Shown here one piece after another: positions 5,985 through 12,219 of a stretch of DNA of 15,369 bases. The notes below the pieces were generated by a model. The model did no database searches, had not been told where the DNA came from, and was given only the letters and a program-made list of their open reading frames with translations. A program made the translations under genes and the position numbers. Location of the stretch: contig JBBDNZ010000153.1 of NCBI GenBank assembly GCA_040877285.1, positions 1 through 15,369 of the forward strand. The letters run 5' to 3'. Position 1 is the stretch's first letter. The number at the start of each line of letters is the position of its first letter. This stretch comes from CANKHA01 sp040877285. Lineage in GTDB: Bacteria; Pseudomonadota; Alphaproteobacteria; Rhizobiales; Xanthobacteraceae.

Positions 5985-8237
5985 ATGGGCAAGCGATTGA
6001 TTCCCCCCGAACGCGACGACGTGCAGGAAGTCGCGCTGCGCGAGGCTCTGGAAGAGCGCTATCTCGCCTATGCGCTGTCCACCATCATGCACCGGGCGCT
6101 GCCCGACGCCCGCGACGGGCTCAAGCCGGTGCACCGGCGGCTGCTTTTCGCCATGCGGCAATTACGTCTCGATCCCGGCTCGGCCTTCAAGAAATGTGCG
6201 CGCGTAGTCGGCGACGTGATCGGCAAATTCCATCCGCACGGCGACCAAGCGGTCTATGACGCATTGGTGCGGTTGGCGCAGGATTTCGCCCAGCGTTACC
6301 CGCTGGTCGACGGGCAGGGCAATTTCGGCAATATCGACGGCGATAACCCGGCCGCCATGCGCTACACCGAGGCGCGGCTCACCGATGTCGCGCGCCTGCT
6401 CATCGACGGCATCGACGAGAATGCCGTCGATTTTCGGCCCACCTACGACGGCGGCGACGACGAGCCGGTGGTGCTGCCGGCGGCCTTTCCCAATCTGTTG
6501 GCCAACGGCTCGCAGGGCATTGCGGTGGGCATGGCAACGGCCATCCCGCCGCACAATGCCGCGGAGCTGTGCGACGCCGCGTTGCATCTCATCGACAATC
6601 CCAATGCGCGCAGCCGCACGCTGCTCAAATATCTGCCCGGCCCCGATCTTCCCACCGGCGGGGTGATCGTCGATCCGCGCGAGGCTATCGCAGAAGCTTA
6701 CATAAGCGGCCGCGGCTCTTTCCGCGTGCGCGCGAAGTGGCGCCAGGAAGATGGCGGGCGCGGCACCTACCTTGTCGTCATCACCGAGATTCCCTGGCTG
6801 GTGCAGAAGTCCCGCCTGGTGGAGAAAATCGCCGAACTGCTCAACGCCAAGAAGCTGCCGCTGGTCGCCGACGTGCGCGATGAATCGGCGGAGGATGTGC
6901 GGCTCGTCATCGAACCGCGCGCGCGCACGGTCGATCCCGCCCTGCTGATGGAGAGCCTGTTCAAGCTGACCGAGCTGGAAAGCCGCGTTCCGCTCAACAT
7001 GAACGTGCTGTCCAAGGGCCGCGTGCCGAAAGTGATGGGGCTGGCGGAAGTCCTGCGCGAATGGCTCGACCACCGCCGCGACGTGCTGCTGCGGCGCTCG
7101 CGCCACCGGCTTGCGGCCATCGATCACCGGCTGGAGGTTTTGGGCGGTTATCTCATCGCCTATCTGAATCTCGACAAGGTCATCAAGATCATTCGCAAGG
7201 AGGACGAGCCGAAGCCCGTCCTGATGAAGGCGTTCAAGCTGTCCGACGTGCAGGCGGAAGCCATCCTCAACATGCGCCTGCGCAACCTGCGCAAGCTCGA
7301 GGAAATGGAAATCCGCGGCGAGGACAAGGCGCTGCGCGGCGAGAAGAAAGCGTTGCAGGCGCTGCTCGGCTCGGAGAAGGAGCAATGGAAGACCATCGCC
7401 GGGGAGATCAAGGACGTGCGCACGGCCTATGGGCCGAAGACGGCGCTCGGCAAGCGGCGCACGCAATTCGCCGAGGCGCCGGAGCACGACGAAGCGGCGA
7501 TCGAGGAAGCGCTGGTGGAGCGCGAGCCGGTCACCGTGGTCGTGTCCGAGAAGGGCTGGATCCGGGCGCTGCGCGGCCACGTCTCCGACCTTTCCGGCGT
7601 GGCGTTCAAAACCGACGACCGGCTGAAATTTGCCTTTCCCGCGGAGACCACGTCGAAGTGCCTGATCTTTGCGACCAATGGCCGCTTCTACACCATCGAG
7701 GCGTCGAAGCTGCCGGGCGGGCGCGGTCATGGCGAGCCGGTCCGGCTTTTCATCGACCTGGAGCAAGAAGCCGACGTTGTCGCCGTGCTCCCATTTCAGG
7801 GCGGGCGGAAATTTCTGGTCGCCGCTCATGACGGCCGCGGTTTCGTCGTGCCGGAGGACGACACCCTCGCCAATACGCGCAAGGGCAAACAGGTGCTCAA
7901 CGTCAAGGCGCCGAACGAGGCGCGGACGATGGCGCCGATTGAGGGCGAACTCGCCGCCAGCTTGGGCGAAAACCGCAAGATGGTGATCTTCCCGCTGGAA
8001 CAGGTTCCGGAAATGACGCGCGGTCGCGGCGTGCGGCTCCAGCGCTACAAAGACGGCGGGCTATCGGACGTCAAAACCTTCAAGGCGGCGGAAGGGCTGA
8101 CCTGGGTGGATTCGGCGGGGCGCAGCTTCACGCTGTCGCTGAAGGAATTGTCCGACTGGCGCGGCAACCGCGCCGACGCCGGGCGCCTGGCGCCGAAGGG
8201 ATTTCCCAAGAGCAACAAGTTCGGACGTTCCGGCTAA
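5985..8237 (+). CDS. parC: DNA topoisomerase IV subunit A
   Basis: ParC is the DNA-breaking subunit of topoisomerase IV, which with ParE separates linked daughter chromosomes. The 750-residue length fits ParC rather than the longer GyrA. The N-terminal winged-helix region shows ALPDARDGLKPVHRRLLF, VVGDVIGKFHPHGD and the active-site tyrosine in AAMRYTEARLT (Tyr127). The tower and coiled-coil segments follow, then a C-terminal beta-pinwheel region containing VSEKGWIRALRGH. The GyrA-box of gyrase (QRRGGKG) is not seen, consistent with ParC. The start is ATG 5985 (MGKRLIPPERDD), which has no obvious ribosome site; an in-frame TTG at 5949 would add 12 residues. In the quinolone-determining loop HPHGDQAVYDAL, the position of E. 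coli Ser80 is Gln88, while the acidic partner is kept as Asp92. The stop codon overlaps that of the convergent transporter gene. Confidence 0.95.
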   Translation: MGKRLIPPERDDVQEVALREALEERYLAYALSTIMHRALPDARDGLKPVHRRLLFAMRQLRLDPGSAFKKCARVVGDVIGKFHPHGDQAVYDALVRLAQDFAQRYPLVDGQGNFGNIDGDNPAAMRYTEARLTDVARLLIDGIDENAVDFRPTYDGGDDEPVVLPAAFPNLLANGSQGIAVGMATAIPPHNAAELCDAALHLIDNPNARSRTLLKYLPGPDLPTGGVIVDPREAIAEAYISGRGSFRVRAKWRQEDGGRGTYLVVITEIPWLVQKSRLVEKIAELLNAKKLPLVADVRDESAEDVRLVIEPRARTVDPALLMESLFKLTELESRVPLNMNVLSKGRVPKVMGLAEVLREWLDHRRDVLLRRSRHRLAAIDHRLEVLGGYLIAYLNLDKVIKIIRKEDEPKPVLMKAFKLSDVQAEAILNMRLRNLRKLEEMEIRGEDKALRGEKKALQALLGSEKEQWKTIAGEIKDVRTAYGPKTALGKRRTQFAEAPEHDEAAIEEALVEREPVTVVVSEKGWIRALRGHVSDLSGVAFKTDDRLKFAFPAETTSKCLIFATNGRFYTIEASKLPGGRGHGEPVRLFIDLEQEADVVAVLPFQGGRKFLVAAHDGRGFVVPEDDTLANTRKGKQVLNVKAPNEARTMAPIEGELAASLGENRKMVIFPLEQVPEMTRGRGVRLQRYKDGGLSDVKTFKAAEGLTWVDSAGRSFTLSLKELSDWRGNRADAGRLAPKGFPKSNKFGRSG

Positions 8238-9451
8238 ACCTTGACGAGCATAGCGGTGACGTACATCACGCCAATGCCAAGACCGAGGCCGGCCAATACG
8301 CCCGGCGATAGCCACGCACCTTCCCTCGCGCCGGCGCGGCGCATCAGATAGGCGCCTACTTCGACGATCACCTGGAGAATGGCCCCCGCGCCGATAGCGA
8401 GCGCCAGCGCCGCCCAATGCGGCGCGTAGCTCAGGCTGCCAAGCCAAATGCCGAAGATCGCGGGCGCGCCCGCGAGCAGCGCAAGCCCGGCGAAGGCCGG
8501 GTACGACGGTCGGGCGTCCACGAGAGGGGCTACAATGCCGATGCCCTCGGTTACGTTATGCAGGGTAAAACCGAGGACCAGAAAGGTTCCCAATCCCGCG
8601 ATACCCGCGGTGAAGGCCGCGCCGATCGCCAGGCCTTCGCCGAAATTGTGCAAGCCGATGCCAAGCGCGATGTAGGTCGCGAGCGCCAGACCGGTTGGCG
8701 TCCCGTGACGGCGGCCGACGGCGAAAAGAAGCAGGAATGCCGCAGCCGCAACCAGCAGCACCATGGTCGTGCCTTGGAAAGACTCCGCGGTCTGCCCGGC
8801 GAATTCCAGGGCTTCCTCCAAAGTGTCGATGAACAGAAAGACCAGCAGGCCGATGGTCAGCGCGAGCACGAAATTCATGCTGCTGCTGCCGACGTGGCGC
8901 AGAGCGGGATAGAACAGCATGCCGATCACCACCGGCACGATGCCGACAAAAATTCCGAGCAGCGCTTGCGGACCAAGCTGGCCGATCTGCGCCTGCGGAG
9001 TCGGCACGGCAACGTCGATGGTCTTGACGAAGGGAACGCCCGTGCGGGTCAACACTTTGACGTCGTGCTTCTCGCCCAGCACCCAGGGGTAGGGAATGTG
9101 CAGCCACGCCGACGACAGGGGATCGATCTCGCCGGCCGGTTCCTGCCTGAACGTCCAATAGGCGTCGTCCACCAGGACCTGGGCAATGGCGATGGGCCCG
9201 GAGCCTCCCGCGCGGACCTTCACATGAATCCCGTCACCGTCGAGCACAGTGCGCTCGAAAGTAAGCTTCTCCACCGGAGGAGCGCCGGTGTTGAAGGCCG
9301 ATAGCCAGTCGCTGGTGACGAGCCAAGCTGCCGCCAGAACAAGCGCCAGCAACGGAACGGCGAACCACAGCAGGTCGGTGGCGCGCGACGACGCGCGCGG
9401 AGCAGCAGCCGGAGTTCCGGTGTCGATGGGCTGGCGGGTGCTCTCGTTCAT
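8234..9451 (-). CDS. ZIP-family metal transporter (GufA-like) with N-terminal periplasmic domain
   Basis: This is a predicted inner-membrane divalent-metal importer of 405 residues. After a short cytoplasmic tail, one anchor helix (about 27-46) leads to a soluble domain (about 48-160) that looks beta-rich and is probably periplasmic. Eight further hydrophobic segments follow (about 163-184, 193-212, 229-246, 254-276, 281-309, 316-340, 345-368, 381-404). The fourth carries LHNFGEGLAIG (268-273) and the fifth LHNVTEGIGI (298-303), the paired metal-site motifs of the GufA/ZIP family. An acidic cluster DTLEEALE (209-216) sits at the end of the second. The ATG at 9451 has a GGAGG site and overlaps the multicopper oxidase stop as ATGA. 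An upstream extension to 9586 would lie inside the oxidase gene. The substrate is not shown; coupling to an oxidase and a Fur-like site favours iron, with manganese or zinc possible. Confidence 0.85.
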   Translation of the reverse strand: MNESTRQPIDTGTPAAAPRASSRATDLLWFAVPLLALVLAAAWLVTSDWLSAFNTGAPPVEKLTFERTVLDGDGIHVKVRAGGSGPIAIAQVLVDDAYWTFRQEPAGEIDPLSSAWLHIPYPWVLGEKHDVKVLTRTGVPFVKTIDVAVPTPQAQIGQLGPQALLGIFVGIVPVVIGMLFYPALRHVGSSSMNFVLALTIGLLVFLFIDTLEEALEFAGQTAESFQGTTMVLLVAAAAFLLLFAVGRRHGTPTGLALATYIALGIGLHNFGEGLAIGAAFTAGIAGLGTFLVLGFTLHNVTEGIGIVAPLVDARPSYPAFAGLALLAGAPAIFGIWLGSLSYAPHWAALALAIGAGAILQVIVEVGAYLMRRAGAREGAWLSPGVLAGLGLGIGVMYVTAMLVKV

Positions 9452-10575
9452 GACGTGGCCTCCACGACATCGAACATGGCCATCCAGCCGAGCTCGGCGA
9501 ACTCGGACTGATGCGCATGAAACATGTACATTCCGATTTCGTGCTCCTTGAAGGTGAATTCCAGAATGCCGCGCTGCGCCTGGCACTGCATGACGGTGTC
9601 CACCGTCTTGAGCGTGGGCGTGAGCGTCGTGCCGTGATCGTAGTAGTCAAAGAAGTTCGCATGTAGATGGAACGAGTTGATCGGGTCGAACTCCGTCACA
9701 TTGACAAGATAGATGCGGACCGGCTTGCCGCGCGCGATCTGGATCGGGTGTTTCATATAATGATGACCGACGGTATTAACGGCGTAGACCTCATTCTCGC
9801 CGTCCATGTCGGTGTCGAAGGCGTTCATCACCATCACGAACTCTTGCCACTGTTTGTTCTCCGGCGTGCCGAGCAGGCGCGAGCGGGCGACCGCGGCTTG
9901 TTCAGGATGCCGAGCCGGATCGGGATCGATGATGAAGGCGCCGTACATGCCCTTGTGGATGTGACGCTTCAGCGGGAGGAAGTGGCAGTGATAGAGATGG
10001 CAGCCAAACGGGAAGGCATCGAACTCGTAGACAAATTCGCCGCCGGGCAGGGCCTCACCGGCGCCCGGCACGCCGTCCATGCGCGCCGAATGGATGCCAT
10101 GAAAATGCATGGTGTGCGGGTGCGAACTCTCGTTGCGAAAGACGATGCGCAGGCGCTCGCCTTCGGTCGCGCGCAAAGTGGGGCCGGGGACGCGGCCGTT
10201 ATAGGTCCAGGCCGGAAAGAAGACGCCCGGCACGATTTCGATCTCTTTATCCTGTGCGGCGATCTCAAAAGTGCGCAAGACGCGGCCGCCGGGGAGCCGT
10301 GAAACCGTGCCGGTTTCCCAATCGGTCAGCATTTTGGATGGGTCGAAACCATTGTGCGCGCTATCGACATCGCCGACCGCGATCATGTTGCCGTGCGCAT
10401 GGGGATGCGACGCGGCGGCGTTGCCCATCGCATGGGTGGAATGCGCGTAAGGGTCACCTTGCGCACGCGCCGGCTGGTTCTTCAGCAGCGCGGCAAAGCT
10501 CGCACCGGCGGCTGCGAGCACGCCGCCCGAAAGCAGGCCCCGCCGGCTCATTTTTTGCCGAATCCAGTCGCGCAT
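9448..10575 (-). CDS. Tat-exported two-domain multicopper oxidase
   Basis: This is a predicted periplasmic copper enzyme of 375 residues that would oxidise a substrate (perhaps a metal ion) and reduce oxygen. A Tat signal with SRRGLL (10-15) ends near ARA (38). A His/Met-containing linker follows (H45, H48, M50, H57, H59, H61, M64). Cupredoxin domain 1 has HPHTMHFHG (152-160) and HLYHCHFLPLKRHIHKGM (193-210), supplying Cys197 and Met210 for a type 1 site. Domain 2 has HLH (303-305) and FHAH (352-355), where Ala354 replaces the cysteine. All four HxH pairs for a trinuclear centre are therefore present, with type 1 copper only in domain 1. The H-x4-M spacing resembles nitrite reductase NirK, but the HCH motif favours an oxidase. 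An AAGGGAG site precedes the ATG; the transporter follows with a 4-bp overlap. Confidence 0.88.
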   Translation of the reverse strand: MRDWIRQKMSRRGLLSGGVLAAAGASFAALLKNQPARAQGDPYAHSTHAMGNAAASHPHAHGNMIAVGDVDSAHNGFDPSKMLTDWETGTVSRLPGGRVLRTFEIAAQDKEIEIVPGVFFPAWTYNGRVPGPTLRATEGERLRIVFRNESSHPHTMHFHGIHSARMDGVPGAGEALPGGEFVYEFDAFPFGCHLYHCHFLPLKRHIHKGMYGAFIIDPDPARHPEQAAVARSRLLGTPENKQWQEFVMVMNAFDTDMDGENEVYAVNTVGHHYMKHPIQIARGKPVRIYLVNVTEFDPINSFHLHANFFDYYDHGTTLTPTLKTVDTVMQCQAQRGILEFTFKEHEIGMYMFHAHQSEFAELGWMAMFDVVEATS

Positions 10576-10603
10576 CGCGTCGCTCCCTTATCGAATTTGC
10601 TAT

Positions 10604-10618
10604 TGCAAATCATTCTCA
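10604..10618. promoter_or_regulatory. Fur-box-like operator upstream of the multicopper oxidase
   Basis: Read on the minus strand, TGAGAATGATTTGCA matches 11 of the 14 fixed positions of the 7-1-7 Fur consensus (TGATAATnATTATCA). It is itself an imperfect palindrome. It lies 29-43 bp upstream of the oxidase ATG and touches the proposed -10, a position suited to repression by an iron-loaded regulator. In alphaproteobacteria the cognate factor could be Fur/Mur or Irr; the site alone does not decide. Confidence 0.6.
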
Positions 10619-10646
10619 AAATCGCAGCAACGCCTTCTGCTGTCAA
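10618..10646 (-). promoter_or_regulatory. Predicted promoter of the oxidase-transporter operon
   Basis: On the minus strand a perfect TTGACA (10646 to 10641) is followed after exactly 17 bases by GATTTT (10623 to 10618), a poor -10. It is the best sigma-70-type candidate in the 146-bp gap between bpt and the oxidase. It would give the oxidase and transporter transcription separate from bpt. The weak -10 keeps confidence moderate. The Fur-like operator begins at its downstream edge. Confidence 0.4.
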
Positions 10647-10721
10647 TAAAATTGCGAATCTTTCTGTTTGGATCGGCGGCTTGATTGCATCTGGATTGAG
10701 CGAAGTGCTTGAAACCGCAAT

Positions 10722-11489
10722 TTAATCGGCCTGATCGAATCCCGTCTCGATCCGCCGCCAGCCTTCGGGCAGCAGCCGCTCTTGCGGCAGGAAGCGGCCC
10801 TTGTAGTCCATCTTCTTCGAATTTCGGACCCAATAGCCGAGATAGACATAGTCGAGCCCCATGCGCCGGGCGTGGGCGATGTGATCGAGAATCATAAATG
10901 TGCCGAGCGAGCGGGCATCCTCATCCGGCTCGTAAAAAGAATAGACCATCGATAGCCCATCGCTCAGCACATCGACCAGCGTCACCGCCAAGAGCGGACC
11001 GGCGCCTCGCCCGGTGATGCCGCTGTCCGGTCCGCGCCGCCGGTATTCGACCAGCCGCGTCTGCACATGGCTATCTTCCACCATCATGGCGTAGTCGAGC
11101 AGCGTCATATCCGCCATGCCGCCGTTGCGATGGCGGGAATCGAGATAACCGCGAAACACCGAATATTGCTCGGAGGTTGGCATCGGGTGCCGCATGTCGC
11201 TGACGATATCGGCGTTGCGGCGCATGATCCGGCGCATGTTGCGCGTCGGCTTAAATTCGGCCGCGATCACCCGCACCGACACGCAGGCGCGGCAGGCGTC
11301 GCACGCAGGGCGATAGGCGATGGATTGACTGCGGCGGAAGCCGCCGTGGGTGAGCAGGTCGTTCAGTTCTCCCGCCCGCTCGCCGACGAGATGGGTAAAA
11401 ACCTTCCGTTCATCCTTGCCCGGCAGATAGGGGCAGGGAGAAGGCGCGGTCAGGTAGAACTGCGGCGTATCGCGTGAATGTCTGGTCAA
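10722..11489 (-). CDS. bpt: Aspartate/glutamate leucyltransferase (Bpt/ATE family)
   Basis: Bpt transfers leucine from Leu-tRNA to N-terminal Asp or Glu of proteins, marking them for ClpS/ClpAP degradation (N-degron pathway), in the cytoplasm. The 255-residue product shows TRHSRDTPQFYLTAPSPCPY at the N-terminus, a cysteine cluster YRPACDACRACVSVRV (C63, C66, C69, with C19 earlier), and the acyltransferase-like C-terminal part with GLDYVYLGYWVRNSKKMDYK. The start is taken as TTG 11489 because the family normally begins M-T-x-H-S-R-D-T-P. An earlier TTG at 11531 would add 14 residues without family support. There is no strong ribosome site at either. The gene follows the RDD-protein gene by 83 bp on the same strand. 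In eukaryotic ATE1 the N-terminal cysteines bind an Fe-S cluster; whether these do is unknown. Confidence 0.93.
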   Translation of the reverse strand: MTRHSRDTPQFYLTAPSPCPYLPGKDERKVFTHLVGERAGELNDLLTHGGFRRSQSIAYRPACDACRACVSVRVIAAEFKPTRNMRRIMRRNADIVSDMRHPMPTSEQYSVFRGYLDSRHRNGGMADMTLLDYAMMVEDSHVQTRLVEYRRRGPDSGITGRGAGPLLAVTLVDVLSDGLSMVYSFYEPDEDARSLGTFMILDHIAHARRMGLDYVYLGYWVRNSKKMDYKGRFLPQERLLPEGWRRIETGFDQAD

Positions 11490-11572
11490 CGGGCCAATTC
11501 TTTCTTGCCGGATAACTCTCGATTCTTCCAAGCATCGCGCGTCATTCGGGTTCCGTCAAAGGCCCCGCGCGG

Positions 11573-12112
11573 CTAGCTTCCGGACTGGTTACCCGGAAAG
11601 GGCCCCATGCCGGGCGGACGGTTAATGACCACGGTGCCAACGAGAATATCGTGCAAGAGCCGCCGCCGCTCGTTGAAGAAGCCCACAAGCAGGATGAAAG
11701 GAGTCAGCAGCGAAACCGTGAGCCAGAACACGATGGCATGCACGACGCCGAGCAGAAAATAGCACGGCGCGCCGTACCAGGTGCGCATCTGCAAATCCAT
11801 GACCCGCATGCCGATGGTGGCGGAATATTCACTGCCGAGCGTGGCGCCGTAATAAACCAGCGCCCAGATCACGGCGGCCGGCCACCACAGCCAGAACAGT
11901 ATCCAGCCGAGGCCGAAGGTGATAAATCCGAGCACCAAAATGAAAAGCGCCGCCAGCGCGACCGGCACGGCGATGACCACGACATCGATCGCGAAGGCAA
12001 CGACGCGCTTCGCCAGCACGCCCTCGAAAAGCTCGGGGTTATTGACGGGGTCATAGGCGTGCGGCCTCACCTCCGAAGACGCACCGAAGCCGCCGGGACC
12101 GGTGTTGGACAT
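11573..12112 (-). CDS. RDD-family integral membrane protein
   Basis: This is a 179-residue inner-membrane protein of the RDD family, whose molecular role is mostly unknown (some members have been linked to ion or proton exchange). A Gly/Ser-rich soluble N-terminus ends at NNPELFEGVLAKR. The first membrane helix then carries the family Arg and Asp (R36, D43 in AKRVVAFAIDVVV). Further segments lie at about 68-90 and 122-145. The conserved loop SATIGMRVMDLQM holds the second Asp (D106), and the C-terminal LLHDILVGTVVINR is typical of the family. The start is ATG 12112, with an AGAGGTGAG ribosome site; an extension to 12178 would cover the divergent promoter region. It is divergent from the threonine ammonia-lyase gene and precedes bpt, an adjacency I believe recurs in related genomes (from memory). 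Confidence 0.85.
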   Translation of the reverse strand: MSNTGPGGFGASSEVRPHAYDPVNNPELFEGVLAKRVVAFAIDVVVIAVPVALAALFILVLGFITFGLGWILFWLWWPAAVIWALVYYGATLGSEYSATIGMRVMDLQMRTWYGAPCYFLLGVVHAIVFWLTVSLLTPFILLVGFFNERRRLLHDILVGTVVINRPPGMGPFPGNQSGS

Positions 12113-12142
12113 GAATCTCACCTCTTTCCCTGAAGGCGAAAG

Positions 12143-12164
12143 ATGGCGGCCAACGCGCCGCCAT
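12143..12164. repeat. Perfect inverted repeat in the divergent spacer
   Basis: ATGGCGGC (12143-12150) and GCCGCCAT (12157-12164) are perfect 8-bp inverted arms with a 6-base spacer. They sit midway in the 107-bp region between the divergent RDD-protein and threonine ammonia-lyase genes. This could be an operator for a dimeric regulator or an RNA hairpin in the RDD-protein leader. There is no direct evidence for either. Confidence 0.45.
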
Positions 12165-12193
12165 GCAAGGGGCAACAACCGGCGCGCAGGTGT

Positions 12194-12213
12194 TATACTG
12201 ATACTTTAGGGAG
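12194..12213 (+). promoter_or_regulatory. Possible -10 element and ribosome site of the threonine ammonia-lyase gene
   Basis: TATACT (12194-12199) is a good -10 match in otherwise GC-rich DNA, and AGGGAG (12208-12213) is a ribosome site six bases before GTG 12220. The -35 region is poor. If used, the 5' leader would be only about 14 bases. The ribosome-site spacing favours GTG 12220 over the in-frame GTG two codons later. Confidence 0.35.
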
Positions 12214-12219
12214 ATCGGG

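Noticed and set aside
6162..7829. A 555-codon open frame on the minus strand inside parC.
   Set aside because: It is fully antisense to an unmistakable ParC. Long antisense frames are expected in GC-rich codon-biased genes; the translation has low-complexity, frame-shadow composition and no recognised motif.
8417..9304. A 295-codon plus-strand frame inside the ZIP transporter gene.
   Set aside because: It is antisense to a gene with clear ZIP motifs and membrane segments. The product is highly charged, Gln/Arg-rich and without motifs, as expected for a shadow.
9452..9586. 45-residue upstream extension of the ZIP transporter frame.
   Set aside because: It lies inside the oxidase gene. The ATG at 9451 has a GGAGG site and the ATGA overlap typical of coupled genes.
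9448..10575. Copper nitrite reductase (NirK) as the identity of the copper protein.
   Set aside because: The domain order and H-x4-M spacing are similar, but HCH (not HCA) in domain 1 and complete HxH pairs in both domains fit a trinuclear-centre oxidase. Kept as an alternative to test.
10681..10712. Three TTGA tetranucleotides spaced 15 and 13 bases apart in the bpt-oxidase gap.
   Set aside because: Too short and unevenly spaced to separate from chance in an AT-richer spacer.
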